Both the position numbers and the translations under genes were made by a program. A stretch of DNA of 64,000 bases. Source: Welwitschia mirabilis. Lineage: Eukaryota > Gnetophyta > Gnetopsida > Welwitschiales. Positions 1-12,233 of the stretch are shown piece after piece. The notes beneath the pieces were generated by a model. The model was not told the DNA's origin. It saw nothing but the letters and a program-made list of their open reading frames with translations, and ran no database searches. The first letter of the stretch is position 1; the number at the start of each line of letters is the position of its first letter. Location of the stretch: assembly GCA_051453625.1 (NCBI GenBank), contig JBOZIK010000001.1, positions 233,961,217 through 234,025,216 on the forward strand, read 5' to 3'.

Positions 1-3000
1 AGTCGACCAAACCTAAGCACTATGTAGTTGGTACTCTTATGTCAATCGTCATGGGGTCGATCGAACACCTGAAGGGGTCAACCGAACTTGATGCTGGAAA
101 TTGAAAAGATCTTTATCAAGATAAGTAGGTGATCACATCTTATAGCAGGAGACCAAACTAAGATCGATCGGACCCAGATGGGGTTGACCGAACATGAAGC
201 TGTAAGAAATTAGGGTGATCAAAATTTTTACTTAGATGACCTATGTAAATCATGATACCAAATGGGGTTGACCAAACATTTGAGGAGTCGAATGGACAAA
301 ACAGAACTAAAATTTTCCACCTATTTTATATTCATTATTAGATAGTCATTTTCTAGACGTTTATAGCCATTGTAAGTACATTTCAAATGTAATAAACCAT
401 AAAAGGCTTCCCATATAAATAGACAAGAGATAGATAACTAAAAAAAATATTTTGGAATGATTTTTAATTGTGTTAATCTTTTTGGAACCATTTTTATGTT
501 AATCTTTTTGGAATCATTTTTCAATTGTGTTAATCTTTTTAAATCAAAGAAACTAGCACTGTAATCTTATGATATTTACTGTTGAGCCTTGGCATCTTTA
601 CTTCTGACTAAGGAAGATCTATTGTCTGTATCATCTCTACCTTCAAGATTAGATCTAGTGCTTCATCTATTATACACCTATAAGAGAAGAGCTTCATCAA
701 ATCTAATGTATCAAGAATGAGTGATCTTCGTGCATATTGGAATCATTGCATTACTATTCTACATTGTGAAAGGTTGAGATTAAGCCTAGAAAAGTCCATT
801 TAAAGGTTAATACTAAGCCTAAAAAAGTCTATTTGTAAAGTTTATAGGTGAACCTGGAATACCTAGTGAAGTAATAAATATCCAAATCAAGCTTGGTAAT
901 AAGCTGATCATCAAAAGTGGAGTAGGAGGTTTCTTGAACCGCTATAAATCTTGCGTGTATCAATCTAGTATTTTTGTGCTTTCAGTTAGTTTATTTCTTC
1001 ACTTCTATTAGCTTATATTTTTATGCACATTTTGAATTAGTGAATTATTTTGTGCAAGTTTTTAATACATCTTGGATTTGTTTAGAATACCTTATTGTAA
1101 TTTTTAAGAACCTATTCATCCCCTCTTTAGGGTTCTTGATCCTATCAATTCATGGGTTGAAATTTATCTAGGAAAGCATTCTTAAGGGTTCCCCATGAAC
1201 TAAAAGCATGATTAGGATTCCTATAATACCATAACTAAGCATCTCCTTCTAGAAAAAAAGGAGAATATCTCAAAAAGTTAGATTCTGAGTTGAGATAGTT
1301 AGCTTTACAAAAGGTACCAAATAAACTTAGCTGTAATAGGGGTTAGTTTGATCTTTTACCTTTAAAATTGGGTATTATGGTAGTATTTATGTTTCTTACT
1401 TTATTTAGTTACTGAAGGCTATAGGATTGATAGGACTTAAATCGTCTGACTGGTGGGTATCATAGTTGAATGGTCTTGAATCTCCATCATCTTCCAAATA
1501 ACATCTTGTTATTACTTTTTTTAGGTTTTTTGACCTGAATAGTTTTAGAAGACTCTCTTGGTAAGTGAGGTAATGTAGGAAAGCTTCGTAATTGTTACTG
1601 AAATTTAGTCATTAATTTAAGAAAGGTTTGGTCTTTCACTATCTTTCCTAAGGTTATTTCATCCTCTATAAAATTGTCTTCTTCAACTTTAAATTTATCA
1701 ATTTTTTTTGGTCCACTTGTCTAGACCATGTTTATGAGGATCTTTAANNNNNNNNNNNNNTTCATCTCATCATTTTCATTGACTATCTTATTGCATGAAC
1801 TTTTTGTCATCTCTATTGATTAACTCTAGAGCAGCCCTCCTTTTAATGCCAAAATGATGGGTGGCTTATATAATAAAATAAGTGCAGAAAATATCACAAA
1901 ACAATATTAGAAATTATAAAATAATGCTAGAAAAATGTAAAAACTATGCTACTGCTAACTTAAAATAAGCACACATCATTAAATAAAAATACATTAAAGG
2001 CTTACTAAAGAACTAGTTGAGACTTAAATTCATCATTGCAATAGTCTTGCAATAAAGTTATTTAAACTAGTCAGGTTATTTATTTAAGTTTAATTACTAA
2101 GTACATATATTACACCAAAGAGGAATACTGAAAGAAATAAAACATGATAGTGATTAATCAGATTTCTAAGCAATACTTATTTCTAAGTATAAATTCATCT
2201 TAGTTTATGATAAGCTACATAAACAGGAGCAAGATTAAAGTAATATTACTTTTACAACTAATAAGCATGCACACAATGATATTCAAATTCTTTTCAACTT
2301 TATATTGAAATACCAATTGTTACATGAAGATGAGCTAACAAATTATGTTCCTCTTTATAGGTAATACTATGGAATGTGGGAAAATGTTACTGTCACCTTT
2401 GCAAGCTAGCTGGAATTCCCTGGCTTGACCTTTTTGCCTTATCTATTCTTAGAACATTTTTGCCAAAAAAATCCCCACCTTTGGTGGTGATCACATTCTT
2501 GTACCCTTGTTTTTTTTTTGTTTCCATTCTTTACTCCTAAGGAATAGGTATATGATCGGGGTTGTTATGCTAATTCACTACCTTAACTTTCCCTCTTATC
2601 TTCATGCCACTTGGCATCCTATACTTGAAATGTAATAATGAAATATACACATACTAACTAACTAATCTATTAATTAGTAAGCATAAAAATAAATAAAAAC
2701 ATCTATTTGCTAATGAAATATATAATTGAGATAAGAAAAAAACACTTCATTAGTAAGCAAGATTTACATAAAGTTCATCCTCATCAGGTAGATTATTGGA
2801 CAAGCCAAGATAGACCTTTAAATCATGTTTGTTTTCCTACATTACCAACTGAAGTTTATTAAGATTCTCAAAACTCAATTTTACATTTTGTTTTGATTTC
2901 ATTTTGAGATGTTTTGATAAGTTTACCATATATACCCTTATGAAAGAATGATATTGGATTCCTACCTAGTTTGTTACCATAAATATCCCAATGAAAGAAT

Positions 3001-3859
3001 GATATTAGATCTTTATCTAGTTTATTTGATGTTCACATTTATGCTACAATGAATAATGAAAATTCCAAGTGAATAACTAGCATTGATAAAAATGATAATT
3101 TATTAATTGAAATTAGCATATTATAACTATAATCTCAAGCATCAACTTAGAAAGATGGCTATAAATTAATAATACTTGGTAATGTGATAATCATGGTACA
3201 CTTCGAGGTATACCTCTTTTACCTTATATTCCTTCAATTATGGAGTGCTTATTTCTAAATCACTGCCCTTGCTTTTATCATAAGTAGTAGAACCCATTAG
3301 ATAGGATGTAGGTTGTTAAGCAACTTTACCCTAGGTGTGGTAAACCCCGAGATAGATTAGGAGTGATTATCAAAAGAGATTTCTTCAAGTAAAATGTAGT
3401 TCCTTTGATTTACATTTATTCCTATGCTAAAAATATAGATATTATAATACAGTAATTTCATTATATCTTTTTAGGAGAAAGGAACAAACCATATGGAAGC
3501 CAGTTGATAAAACATAAAGGTTATGCATGCATTTTTTAGATAAAGCAATTAGTAAAAACAACATGTATAATAACACTTTGACTTTATAAACTTATTAGCA
3601 ACATAAAAAATAAAATCTTTATATATTTCATGTAAAAACAATCTCTTATTAGACTCATGACAAAAAGAATTCAAAACATAGATTTTAAGCAAAGATTAAT
3701 ATTCAAAATGAAATATATTAATGATACTAGTATGGATTCAAGAATTTTGAAAAAGCTTATTAGGATAATTGATTAGGGTAGGTTTAAAATACTTAAGAAG
3801 CACCCTAAGATTCAAATCCAAGAATGGATTATCATCAAGAAGATAATGTTTATCCTAAT
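1..3859. other. AT-rich intergenic DNA, no gene seen
   Basis: No coding region can be supported here. The first 300 bases contain several variants of a short motif close to ggggttgaccgaac (around 52-62, 75-90, 180-192 and 264-276), which suggests the edge of an old repeat. A 13-base N run lies at 1748-1760. The rest is AT-rich and nearly free of CpG, and every open frame is short. Confidence 0.6.
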
Positions 3860-3890
3860 TTAGAATTCCAAGATACCCCAAGTCATACTT

Positions 3891-5060
3891 TTAAAAAGAG
3901 TAATCACTAAAGGCACAAGGTAAAGTGGACTTGGTAGGAAAAGGAAAGATGTTACTTTGGGTATTACAAGAAGTTTCAAGAGGAAGATATTCAGAGACAT
4001 TAGGAATAGACTCCTTAAGGTTAGTAGTTTCATTAGAAACAAGGAATGAGATGTGATTTTCAGATTCATGTGGATGTTCAAATGGAAGATATAAAGAAAT
4101 GTTACCATTATCAAGATCATAAGGTAATGTAGGAGTAGGAGTAGAAGGAAGGATGTTATTTGGGGTTTTAAATAAAAGCATAAGTGAAAGGGAAGGAAAA
4201 ACATGGGTAAACTCTTGAGGTTGGATAGTTGCATGGGAAGGAACAATTTTATCCTCCATTAAGTTAAGATAAATCTTAATGGATTCTTCATTATTCATCT
4301 CCTCTGCATTATTATCTACATCATTACTTTGTTGAATTATTTATTTACTTTCTTCATCACTATTTTCAATTGTATCTACTTGTTCTTCATTGTACTCATC
4401 ATTATTTTTTTATGTATTATAGTCATTCTTTTAAGTTATCAGATTTTTTTCATAATCTCATAAATAGAAGTAAATTCATCATCTTCATCATGTATGGGAA
4501 GATTTTTTATCTTTCTTAAGTTAACAATTATTTTCCATTACATTCTAGGAATAAGTTAAGATTGGGAATATGATCTAGTATTTTTATGTCATCCTTATCA
4601 TCCTCATCATTCTTGTCTATTTGTTGAAATGATTCTTTACTATCCTTATTTTGGTTCTTCTCTAAAGTATAGAAAATGGAAAATTTCTTCAAAATCTCAC
4701 TTCTTACGTCTATCTCATCATCTTCCAAGAAAGAATCACTACTACTACTATTTTCAATGTTATCTTCTTCACTCTCAAGATGGGATGTAGTGGACATAGT
4801 AGGGTAGGTTTGAGAGTGTTCCTATTCAACAGGTTTACGTGTTAACATCTAATAATCTTTTCATATTCTCATTGAGTCTTTCACTTTGGTGTATACATTA
4901 GTAAAGAGATTGTTATAGGGAGTTACATATTCTTCATAAATCTCTATGGGAGGTGATTGGAATTTGCCAAAATGGTTGTAAAAGTTCTTCTAAAGAAGGA
5001 ATGAGTCCTATAAAATTGATGATTATCATCATTGTTTAAAGAAGGTCAAAAAGAAGAAGT
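3891..5060 (-). pseudogene. Decayed open frames of unknown origin (possible retroelement relic)
   Basis: Three minus-strand stretches look protein-like rather than random. At 3891-4298 there is a 135-codon frame rich in proline, serine and leucine. At 4528-4797 there is an 89-codon acidic frame with runs of Ser, Glu and Asp. At about 4860-4960 there is a stop-free segment that reads SPIEIYEEYVTPYNNLF. The three are separated by stops and frame changes, so this cannot be one intact gene. I do not recognise the protein. Acidic linkers like this occur in gag-like proteins of plant retroelements, and a zinc-knuckle trace on the same strand lies 3 kb away at 8130-8183, so a shared decayed element is possible but unproven. 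Confidence 0.3.
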
Positions 5061-8000
5061 AGGAGAAAAAGAAGGTAATTGAAAAGAGTAAGGGGTCTAA
5101 TTCTTAATTTCAACATCTTTTATAGACAAGTTCCTTTGTCTTTTAGCCAGAATTTTATGAATATGTATACCTTTCTTTCTTTCAATAAAACTTTAATGTA
5201 AATATTTCTACCTTTTTGGGCTTATTATTTAAACACAAATTCCTCCTTCTTTTCACAAGAACTTCATGTACATATCTTCTTTTNNNNNNNNNNGTATCAT
5301 TCACCAATAGTGCATTCTTTCTTCCTTTTGCAAAAAAACTCATATAAAGTTTTTTTTCCCTTTCATAGGATAAAATTTTAATAACACCAAAAATTATAAT
5401 ATAGATGAATATTATCGACAACAATTTCCAAAATTGCTTTGAAGATCAAGGAGTAGACCAATTACTAAATCTAACTACTAAAAAGAATAATCTGACCACT
5501 TAGAAGAAAATTTCAAACAAATAATATTTAAAAACTATACTAGACTTAAAAAAGAGTAAACAAGCAAAACTTGGAAACTTAAAACTTGGGAATAATGTAT
5601 AACAGCAAAATAAAGTAACACATTCAAGGAATGATATTATCTTGCTCTTGATGTAGAACTTGATCTTCCAAAAGCTTAATTTCTTCTTGGAAACCAAGAG
5701 TTCCTCCTAGAAAATAGGCCAAAATGATTTATTATGTGTTGTACTTACCTAATTTAAAAATTAGATCTCAAACATTCTCAAGTAATGGTGAGAAAACACA
5801 TAGGGTATAGAGTGAGTTAATTTGGATTTGTAAACTTAAAGAAGAAAATGGATTGAAGAAGACCTAATTCTTTAGGAAAAAACAAAGAGAATAGGATAGA
5901 AGAATAAAAATAAACAATGAAAATAATAAGATGAATGTAATGTAGATGGAAGAAAAATGGAAGGGAAATGAAAATCCTAAATGCAATTAACTAATATTTT
6001 TACCAATTTATTGTCACCTAAGTTCACCCTCATACTCTATATTAATATTAAATCTAGTCTAGTAGGAGCATTAAATTGAGACCAACATAAAGTACAAGTA
6101 AGAGAAAAGAGAGAATTTAAATAAAGAAAGCACACTTTACTAACCTTTAACAAAATGCACTTCATTACATCCCCTTGAAAAAAGCAGTTCCTCAGTAAAC
6201 AAAATATAACCTACCTCTAAGGAGACATTTTTCATAAGTGAATGGATCCCCTAACCCAAGGTGCTTCTTTCATAAGCTAGTTTGATTCCAAATCCAAGTT
6301 GAGAAAATGAAATTCCTAAAAGGATTTTTGTTGGTTTTTACAAGTAGTAGGTAAGTGTTAGATCAGTGGCTAGTAAGGGGTAGGTGAGTGGAAAGAGAGT
6401 GATTACAATATGAATTTATTTATAGATGTAATGATTATTAATAGTAGGTGGATAGTTACAATTACTAACCAATAAGAGATGGTTATAATAGATAAAACTG
6501 ATTATTCATTGGTTACTACCACTGATTCTTCTTGTAATTTAGTGGTAGGTGGAATTTGGTAGGTAGTCATTTCCTTCACTCCTATGACTACCATGTGGGC
6601 TTCTTGGAATCTAGTGGTAGGTGGAATATGCTAGTAGGTAGTTATCTCCTCAAGCATTTTGTCCTCTAATTCTTTACCTTCTAGTGTTTTTTCTTCTAGT
6701 GGTAGGTAAAATCAGATTGCTTTGTTTGCCGGTGCTTCCTCAAATGCTCTATAATTACTCAATTTTGATCCAAAGTATTCTTACTTTTTTATTCATGGTC
6801 CTTGACATAAAAAATGATCAATTTAAGAATTAGAAGACCTAAAAACACACTCTAGGCCATATGTAAAATGCAACAAGTTGGTTCCTTATCAAATCTCAAT
6901 GAAAGATAAAGAGTCAAAAAATTATCATCAATGGTTTTTAACTAAATATACATCTTTAATATTGACTAAAGGATTTTTCTTCATAGTATTAAAAACTTAT
7001 AACTTTGTGTTTATGTTGTCAAATAACATCTCAACTACATCAAAGTAGCAAGAAATGACTTACCTAAAACAATTGATATCTTTTATTTTCAGAACAAAAA
7101 AAATGTATAGGGAAGTAAAACTTTTTGGCTTGTACTAAAACATATTCTACTATGCATTATAGGGATTTTTTTAATAAATTTTTAGCAACTTATAATATTA
7201 TTCTACTTTCCATAGTTATTCCAACTTGAGTTTTTTACAAAGTGAATATGGAATTAAGTTTATATTAATTTCCAAATTAGCATGGTTTTTTTTAATCCAT
7301 TTGTTTACAATGATACAAGAAGTAATTGGGTAACTAGGATTTCTAAACTTGAATTAAAAGTTTTGTTTTAAATAGTAGTACTAATTTTCTTAGATAAGAA
7401 AGCATTCATCTTTGCATTTATTTTCCCTTCATGATGCACTGTATTACAGAATTTACCCTTATCTAATGGCCACTAAAAGTGAAGCACTAATTTTCAATTT
7501 CTTCGAGATTGCTGGGTATTCTTCTTCAAATTACTTCTTATTCATATTAATAAAACTCTAGGGAATGTGACTTTCTAGAATTCTTTACAGTTTTACCTTT
7601 TTCCATTAAGTTCATCATTATTCCCAAGCTTACTTATAGGTTGAGGTTCATCATTGAATGTAGAAGATTCTTCACCAAGTGGTTGAAATTTTTGTTGTCT
7701 TTTATACTACTTCTAAGTGGATTAGCATGGATATGTATAAAACCTTTATAGCTTTTAACTATTTTAATTCCTTTGGGCTTGAATAAAAATTGAGGAAAAA
7801 GCTTAACTTTCTTTTTCTAGTTCATGAGTAAAATCTTTCATTTCTTGTTGCAACCATTGAAGAGTTTCACTTGATTCTGAATATCAGTTTATTTATTATT
7901 GTTGTGAGTTTGGTATTCATGAATGTTTTAGGAAATGTTTTTGTGAATTATGTTGAGATTGGCTAGATTTATGTGAAATATTATTTTGTTGAGTTTCTAA

Positions 8001-8129
8001 GAACAAATAGGATGATCTCTTCATTTGGTTGTGTGTACCTCTAAAGAAGAAGGAAGATTATTGTTGGCTATAAAAGGCTCTTATAGTATGCAAATTGTTC
8101 ATTCATTTAGCCATTGCATCTTAGTAGAT
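5061..8129. other. AT-rich intergenic DNA, no gene seen
   Basis: No supportable gene. A 10-base N run lies at 5284-5293. Around 6530-6710 the motif agtggtaggtggaat and shortened forms recur several times. At 7790-7890 the minus strand reads a short helical, Gln- and Glu-rich stretch that may belong to the retroelement trace just downstream on the plus map. Confidence 0.5.
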
Positions 8130-8490
8130 AGGACTATATGGGAACTCATTAGTTTCATGTGTGTCAAATACACAAATGACACAAATAGAATTTCTACTAA
8201 AATTAGATTGATTAGATGTTTTAGGTTGTTATAAGTATTTGTCTAGGGTTTTAGACTCTCTACTTACATTAGAATAATCATTAAGATTGTAAATATATCT
8301 ACCTATAACTTTTTTGGATGATTTGAATTTATTAAATCCCAAATTTAGAAGTCTTAATTATATGTTCTAATGTATCCCAATCTTTTTCAAGATCTTTGGC
8401 TATGAAAGTTTCTCCACTAATCATATTAATCAGTTGTTCACTTTCTATTATCAAAGTTTCATAGAAAAACTCACATTTCTTCATGCTTCA
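8130..8490 (-). pseudogene. Retroelement gag-like relic with degenerate zinc knuckle
   Basis: On the minus strand 8183-8130 encodes CVICVFDTHETNEF. This has the spacing of a retroviral CX2CX4HX4C zinc knuckle, with the last cysteine replaced by phenylalanine. Just upstream on the same strand (about 8482-8345) is a roughly 45-codon stop-free stretch with an acidic, amphipathic look, containing the segment AKDLEKDWDTLEHI. Such a protein followed by a knuckle is typical of plant LTR-retrotransposon gag. Stops and frame changes separate the two parts, so this is a dead remnant. No reverse transcriptase or LTR pair was recognised around it. Confidence 0.4.
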
Positions 8491-11400
8491 AAGCTATTTT
8501 AGGGTTGTATAATTAAAAATTATTAAAATTCTCAAATGCTATGTATAAAAAATCTTTGCCATATTGTGTGAAACCCATAATTTAAGGTCTCAATTAATCA
8601 ATTTAATGTGTTAGAAACTACTTCTTTATTAATATTTTTATAAACTAATTGTTAAACTTCTTAATTCACAAATACATAAGAGTTCAAGATTGACACTAAA
8701 ATTTTTCATAATAGTGTAAATGTAAAAGAACCAAAATGATGCAAGAAACAAACTATGATTTCAAATAATACATTTTGTTGTAAAAGCATGGTAATATTAG
8801 TAGTTTGGATAACATCACTAGATAAGTTATATATATATATATATATGAAAGCATTAAACAAGAAGGAAATCATAGAAAAAAACTACAATTCCTTTACCTA
8901 GTATAAATGATAAACAAGGACAATATGGATAAAAAACTTTACTATTCTCGTAAGAAAATATTTTTGATAATAATAGAAAAAGAGTATCAAATTACAAAAA
9001 TGAAATGTTATAATTAGCCATTAACATTCATAGGTGATATAACAATCATGGCATTTAAAAATAAAAATAAAACCAAAAAAAAAAAGAAATATTCAAGAAA
9101 CAAGTAACACCAGTTGCAGTCCCTAGAAATGATGTCAAAAACTTACTATGCCTAAGGAAATGACATTCAAAAAACACCTTCATAGTGTTTTTTGTCTTAA
9201 GAAACGTATGCCTTAGTTACCAAAGAAAAGGATAGTAGATTTAAAAAAGAAAATAATATAGTTGATTGTAGTATAGATAACTTCAATTTTTGTTCTTCCA
9301 TAATAGGACTAAAAAAAATATTTAAAGCTCTCAATCATTTTCATACTAAATAATTAAATGCAAGGAAGTATGATTATTTAGTAAGGGAAGAGATAACAAT
9401 GGATAAATTCTTCTTCTTATAAGTAGTGAAAATGACCATTCACAATATAAACAACCAAACCAACCTAAAAAAGGAAATTAAAGTCATCACTATGATTTTC
9501 CTAACTCAATACTATAAATTCTTAACCAAAAGGATTTTATGAGTAGATTACAAATCAGTTACTATAGATCCTAATGGTATGAATGTAACTAATGGAATAA
9601 TGGAACTTGTAATATTAATATATTTCTACAATTCAAAGTTGGATCATCTTATAATTTGATAGAAGTGATATCCTAATCATTTAACCTAATAAAACTATAG
9701 AAAACATTTAAAAAATAAAATTGAAATAATAATAATAATAATCATCAAAACAACATTTAAATAGAGTATTATAACTCAATTATTCATAAAAGAATGAAAG
9801 ATCAAAACTAAAATGCAAATGCAATCATAAATCAAATTTCACTTACTAAAATACAGATATTATAGTAAACATTAATCAAGTACTAAAGATGCCATGAGGC
9901 TTGGTATGAGGTTTTTCTTAGGAAAGAATGACTTCCACATCCTTATGAAATAAGAAAGTGAATTAGAAACTTATGATAAGATAAGCCATTATCATAGTTA
10001 TAAAAGCCATAATGAGATCAAGAGGAATGAATGGATGAAATCGAGCATTAAGTTAAGGGTCAAAGAATGTAGACATTAAGTAAAGCATTAAATGATAAGA
10101 TAAATAACTAAATAGATGGATGATGATGGTTAACTTTTGAAGTAGGTTTTGCTTTTATGGCCTTAATCTTAGGTTTTTACATTTATTTTGACCTACTTGA
10201 TAGTTTGAAATGCATCAAATCTAGTTAAAGAATTATTGCTAAATTGATAATATTTATTGAGTTAATTATTATAGTAGTTACTCTAGTATTTTAATATTTC
10301 ATTGAATTTGGTCTAAATTTTTTTTAAAATATAATGTTTATAATACCCACCATCTTGTAGAACACTAGTGATTCCATGATGCCAATGATGATATTAGTCA
10401 AGTTCAGATTTAATTTAATTGAGATAAAAAATTATGTTGTGACATACATAATAAATTTTGAGTATTTATCTTTCTTGATAATCATTTGGTAATGAATATA
10501 ATCAAAGTTTCATTAGTAAAATAATAATAACAACAACAATAATAATAATTTTTAAAATAATTAATTTACTAAAGGTTGATAAGGCCAAAAATATAAAATT
10601 TAACTGCTAATCATGATTTTAAAGAATTTTCCATCCCTATTTTAGGGTATTAACTTTTAGTACTTAATGATGATGAAAAGGGTTAAAAGACAATCAATAA
10701 ACAAGGATCAAATTTGAGGAATAAGGTGGGTAGCATTTAAGTTTATGTTTTATATTGCATTTTACAAATCTTCATGATTATTGGCTATAGTAAAAGAGGT
10801 GAGCAATAAGTTGATATGCTATAATATTTATGTTTCTTCCCTTTAAATGCTACTATAATTAAATTTTATGCCTTAGACATGTATCAAGTGAAATCATTCT
10901 AATCACTGTATGTTTCTATCCCCATATCTTTTGAATTTGTATAAGTTTATTTAGGGACTTTTATCATTTTGATGTCAAAGATATGAATATTATTTTCTTG
11001 TGTATTCTTGTTACTTAATTAGGCTAGATAGTAATTAAACTTACTAATAAACTTCTTCGTAATAATTTTAATGAGAGAATGATATGGATGGAACTCACGT
11101 TCAAGGATTCTAATTTCAAGTTAGGACTAAAGATTATAATACAACATATATAGGATAGAGAAGAAGATATTCAAGTGGATATTCAAGTGGATGAACCTCA
11201 TTCTTAAGACAATAACAAGAATATTAATTGAAGTTCATATTCCATTATATAGGTTGAATTCAAGGATCTGATGTTTTCCAACACACTTAATAATGAATTA
11301 AAAAAGCTCAAATAAAGGCAGTTAATTTGTAAGGGCTTTGAACTATAAGAATATTTAGGAGTGGTTAAAAACTGTCCAAAATATTAATTTCTCTATGGAG

Positions 11401-11842
11401 TAGATTACCAAACATTCAAATTAATGTTTTACTTGGAACTAGTCAAGGCACAAATCCATGTCTCTCACACTTCTTTAAAATTTCTTCCATGTGATTATGT
11501 ATTTTTTAACTTGTCATTGTTTAAATATTTTAAATTTATAATAAAATATGATGACCGCTATAAATCTATGTATATCTTATTTCAAGGAGTTACTTATTAT
11601 TCTAAAGGTGATAATATGTTTCTGCAATCTCTTATAGATTTTTCATATAACACTAGGTGTTGATCACCTTCTACCTCCTTTAATGTTGATTATTTTTCTT
11701 ACTTTAAGAGTATTCTGAAAAAGGTGGATGTATATTTCTCCATGTTCTCTAACACCTTTTATATTTGTAATATAGATAATTTAATATTAATCACTTTCTC
11801 AATTTCTTAGGTAAATGCATGTATTATCATACTTACTAGGTA
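8491..11842. other. AT-rich intergenic DNA, no gene seen
   Basis: This stretch has no recognisable gene or element. It contains an (AT)n run at about 8828-8846 and short trinucleotide AAT/ACA runs at about 9728-9741 and 10521-10549. A 79-codon plus frame at 11424-11663 has no recognisable motif and is not called. Confidence 0.5.
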
Positions 11843-11847
11843 TATAG
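11843..11847. repeat. Target-site duplication TATAG, left copy
   Basis: The 5 bases TATAG sit directly before the left LTR and recur at 16752-16756 directly after the right LTR. Five-base duplications are the norm for Copia integration. Confidence 0.75.
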
Positions 11848-12220
11848 TATCAATAGTCTTGCCAAAAAAAAATGGAGGATAGAAAATATTAAAAAATAGA
11901 AAAGTAAAATAGGAATATACTAAATTTGAAATAAAATAAAACAATTCTATTATCAAAATAATTTATAAATTAAGTTACTTAAAATTACATTTGGAATGTA
12001 TTTAACTAATGTAGCATGATATAGTTTGCACATTACATAAAGAGATGTGACTTTTTATGAAATAATTATAAATAGTCACGATGTTGTATTATGAGTAACT
12101 AGCTAATTGATTTACATAACGTATTATTAGTTTAAGACTTGGAATTTTGTTTTGTTGGGATAAAATTCATTAGAGGGGAAACATCTTAGTCAGAATATGT
12201 TTCATTTTCATTGTTAAACA
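11848..12220 (-). repeat. Copia 3' LTR (left on the plus map)
   Basis: About 373 bases that align with 16390-16751. The best shared block begins attacataaagagatgtga and continues through a region around ttatgagtaa. The terminal TG at the left edge is decayed to TA, while the right edge still ends in CA. Confidence 0.8.
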
Positions 12221-12233
12221 TTCTCTCTCAAAA
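12221..12233 (-). promoter_or_regulatory. Polypurine tract of the Copia element
   Basis: On the minus strand this reads TTTTGAGAGAGAA directly before the 3' LTR. That is the expected position and composition for the primer of plus-strand DNA synthesis. Confidence 0.65.
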
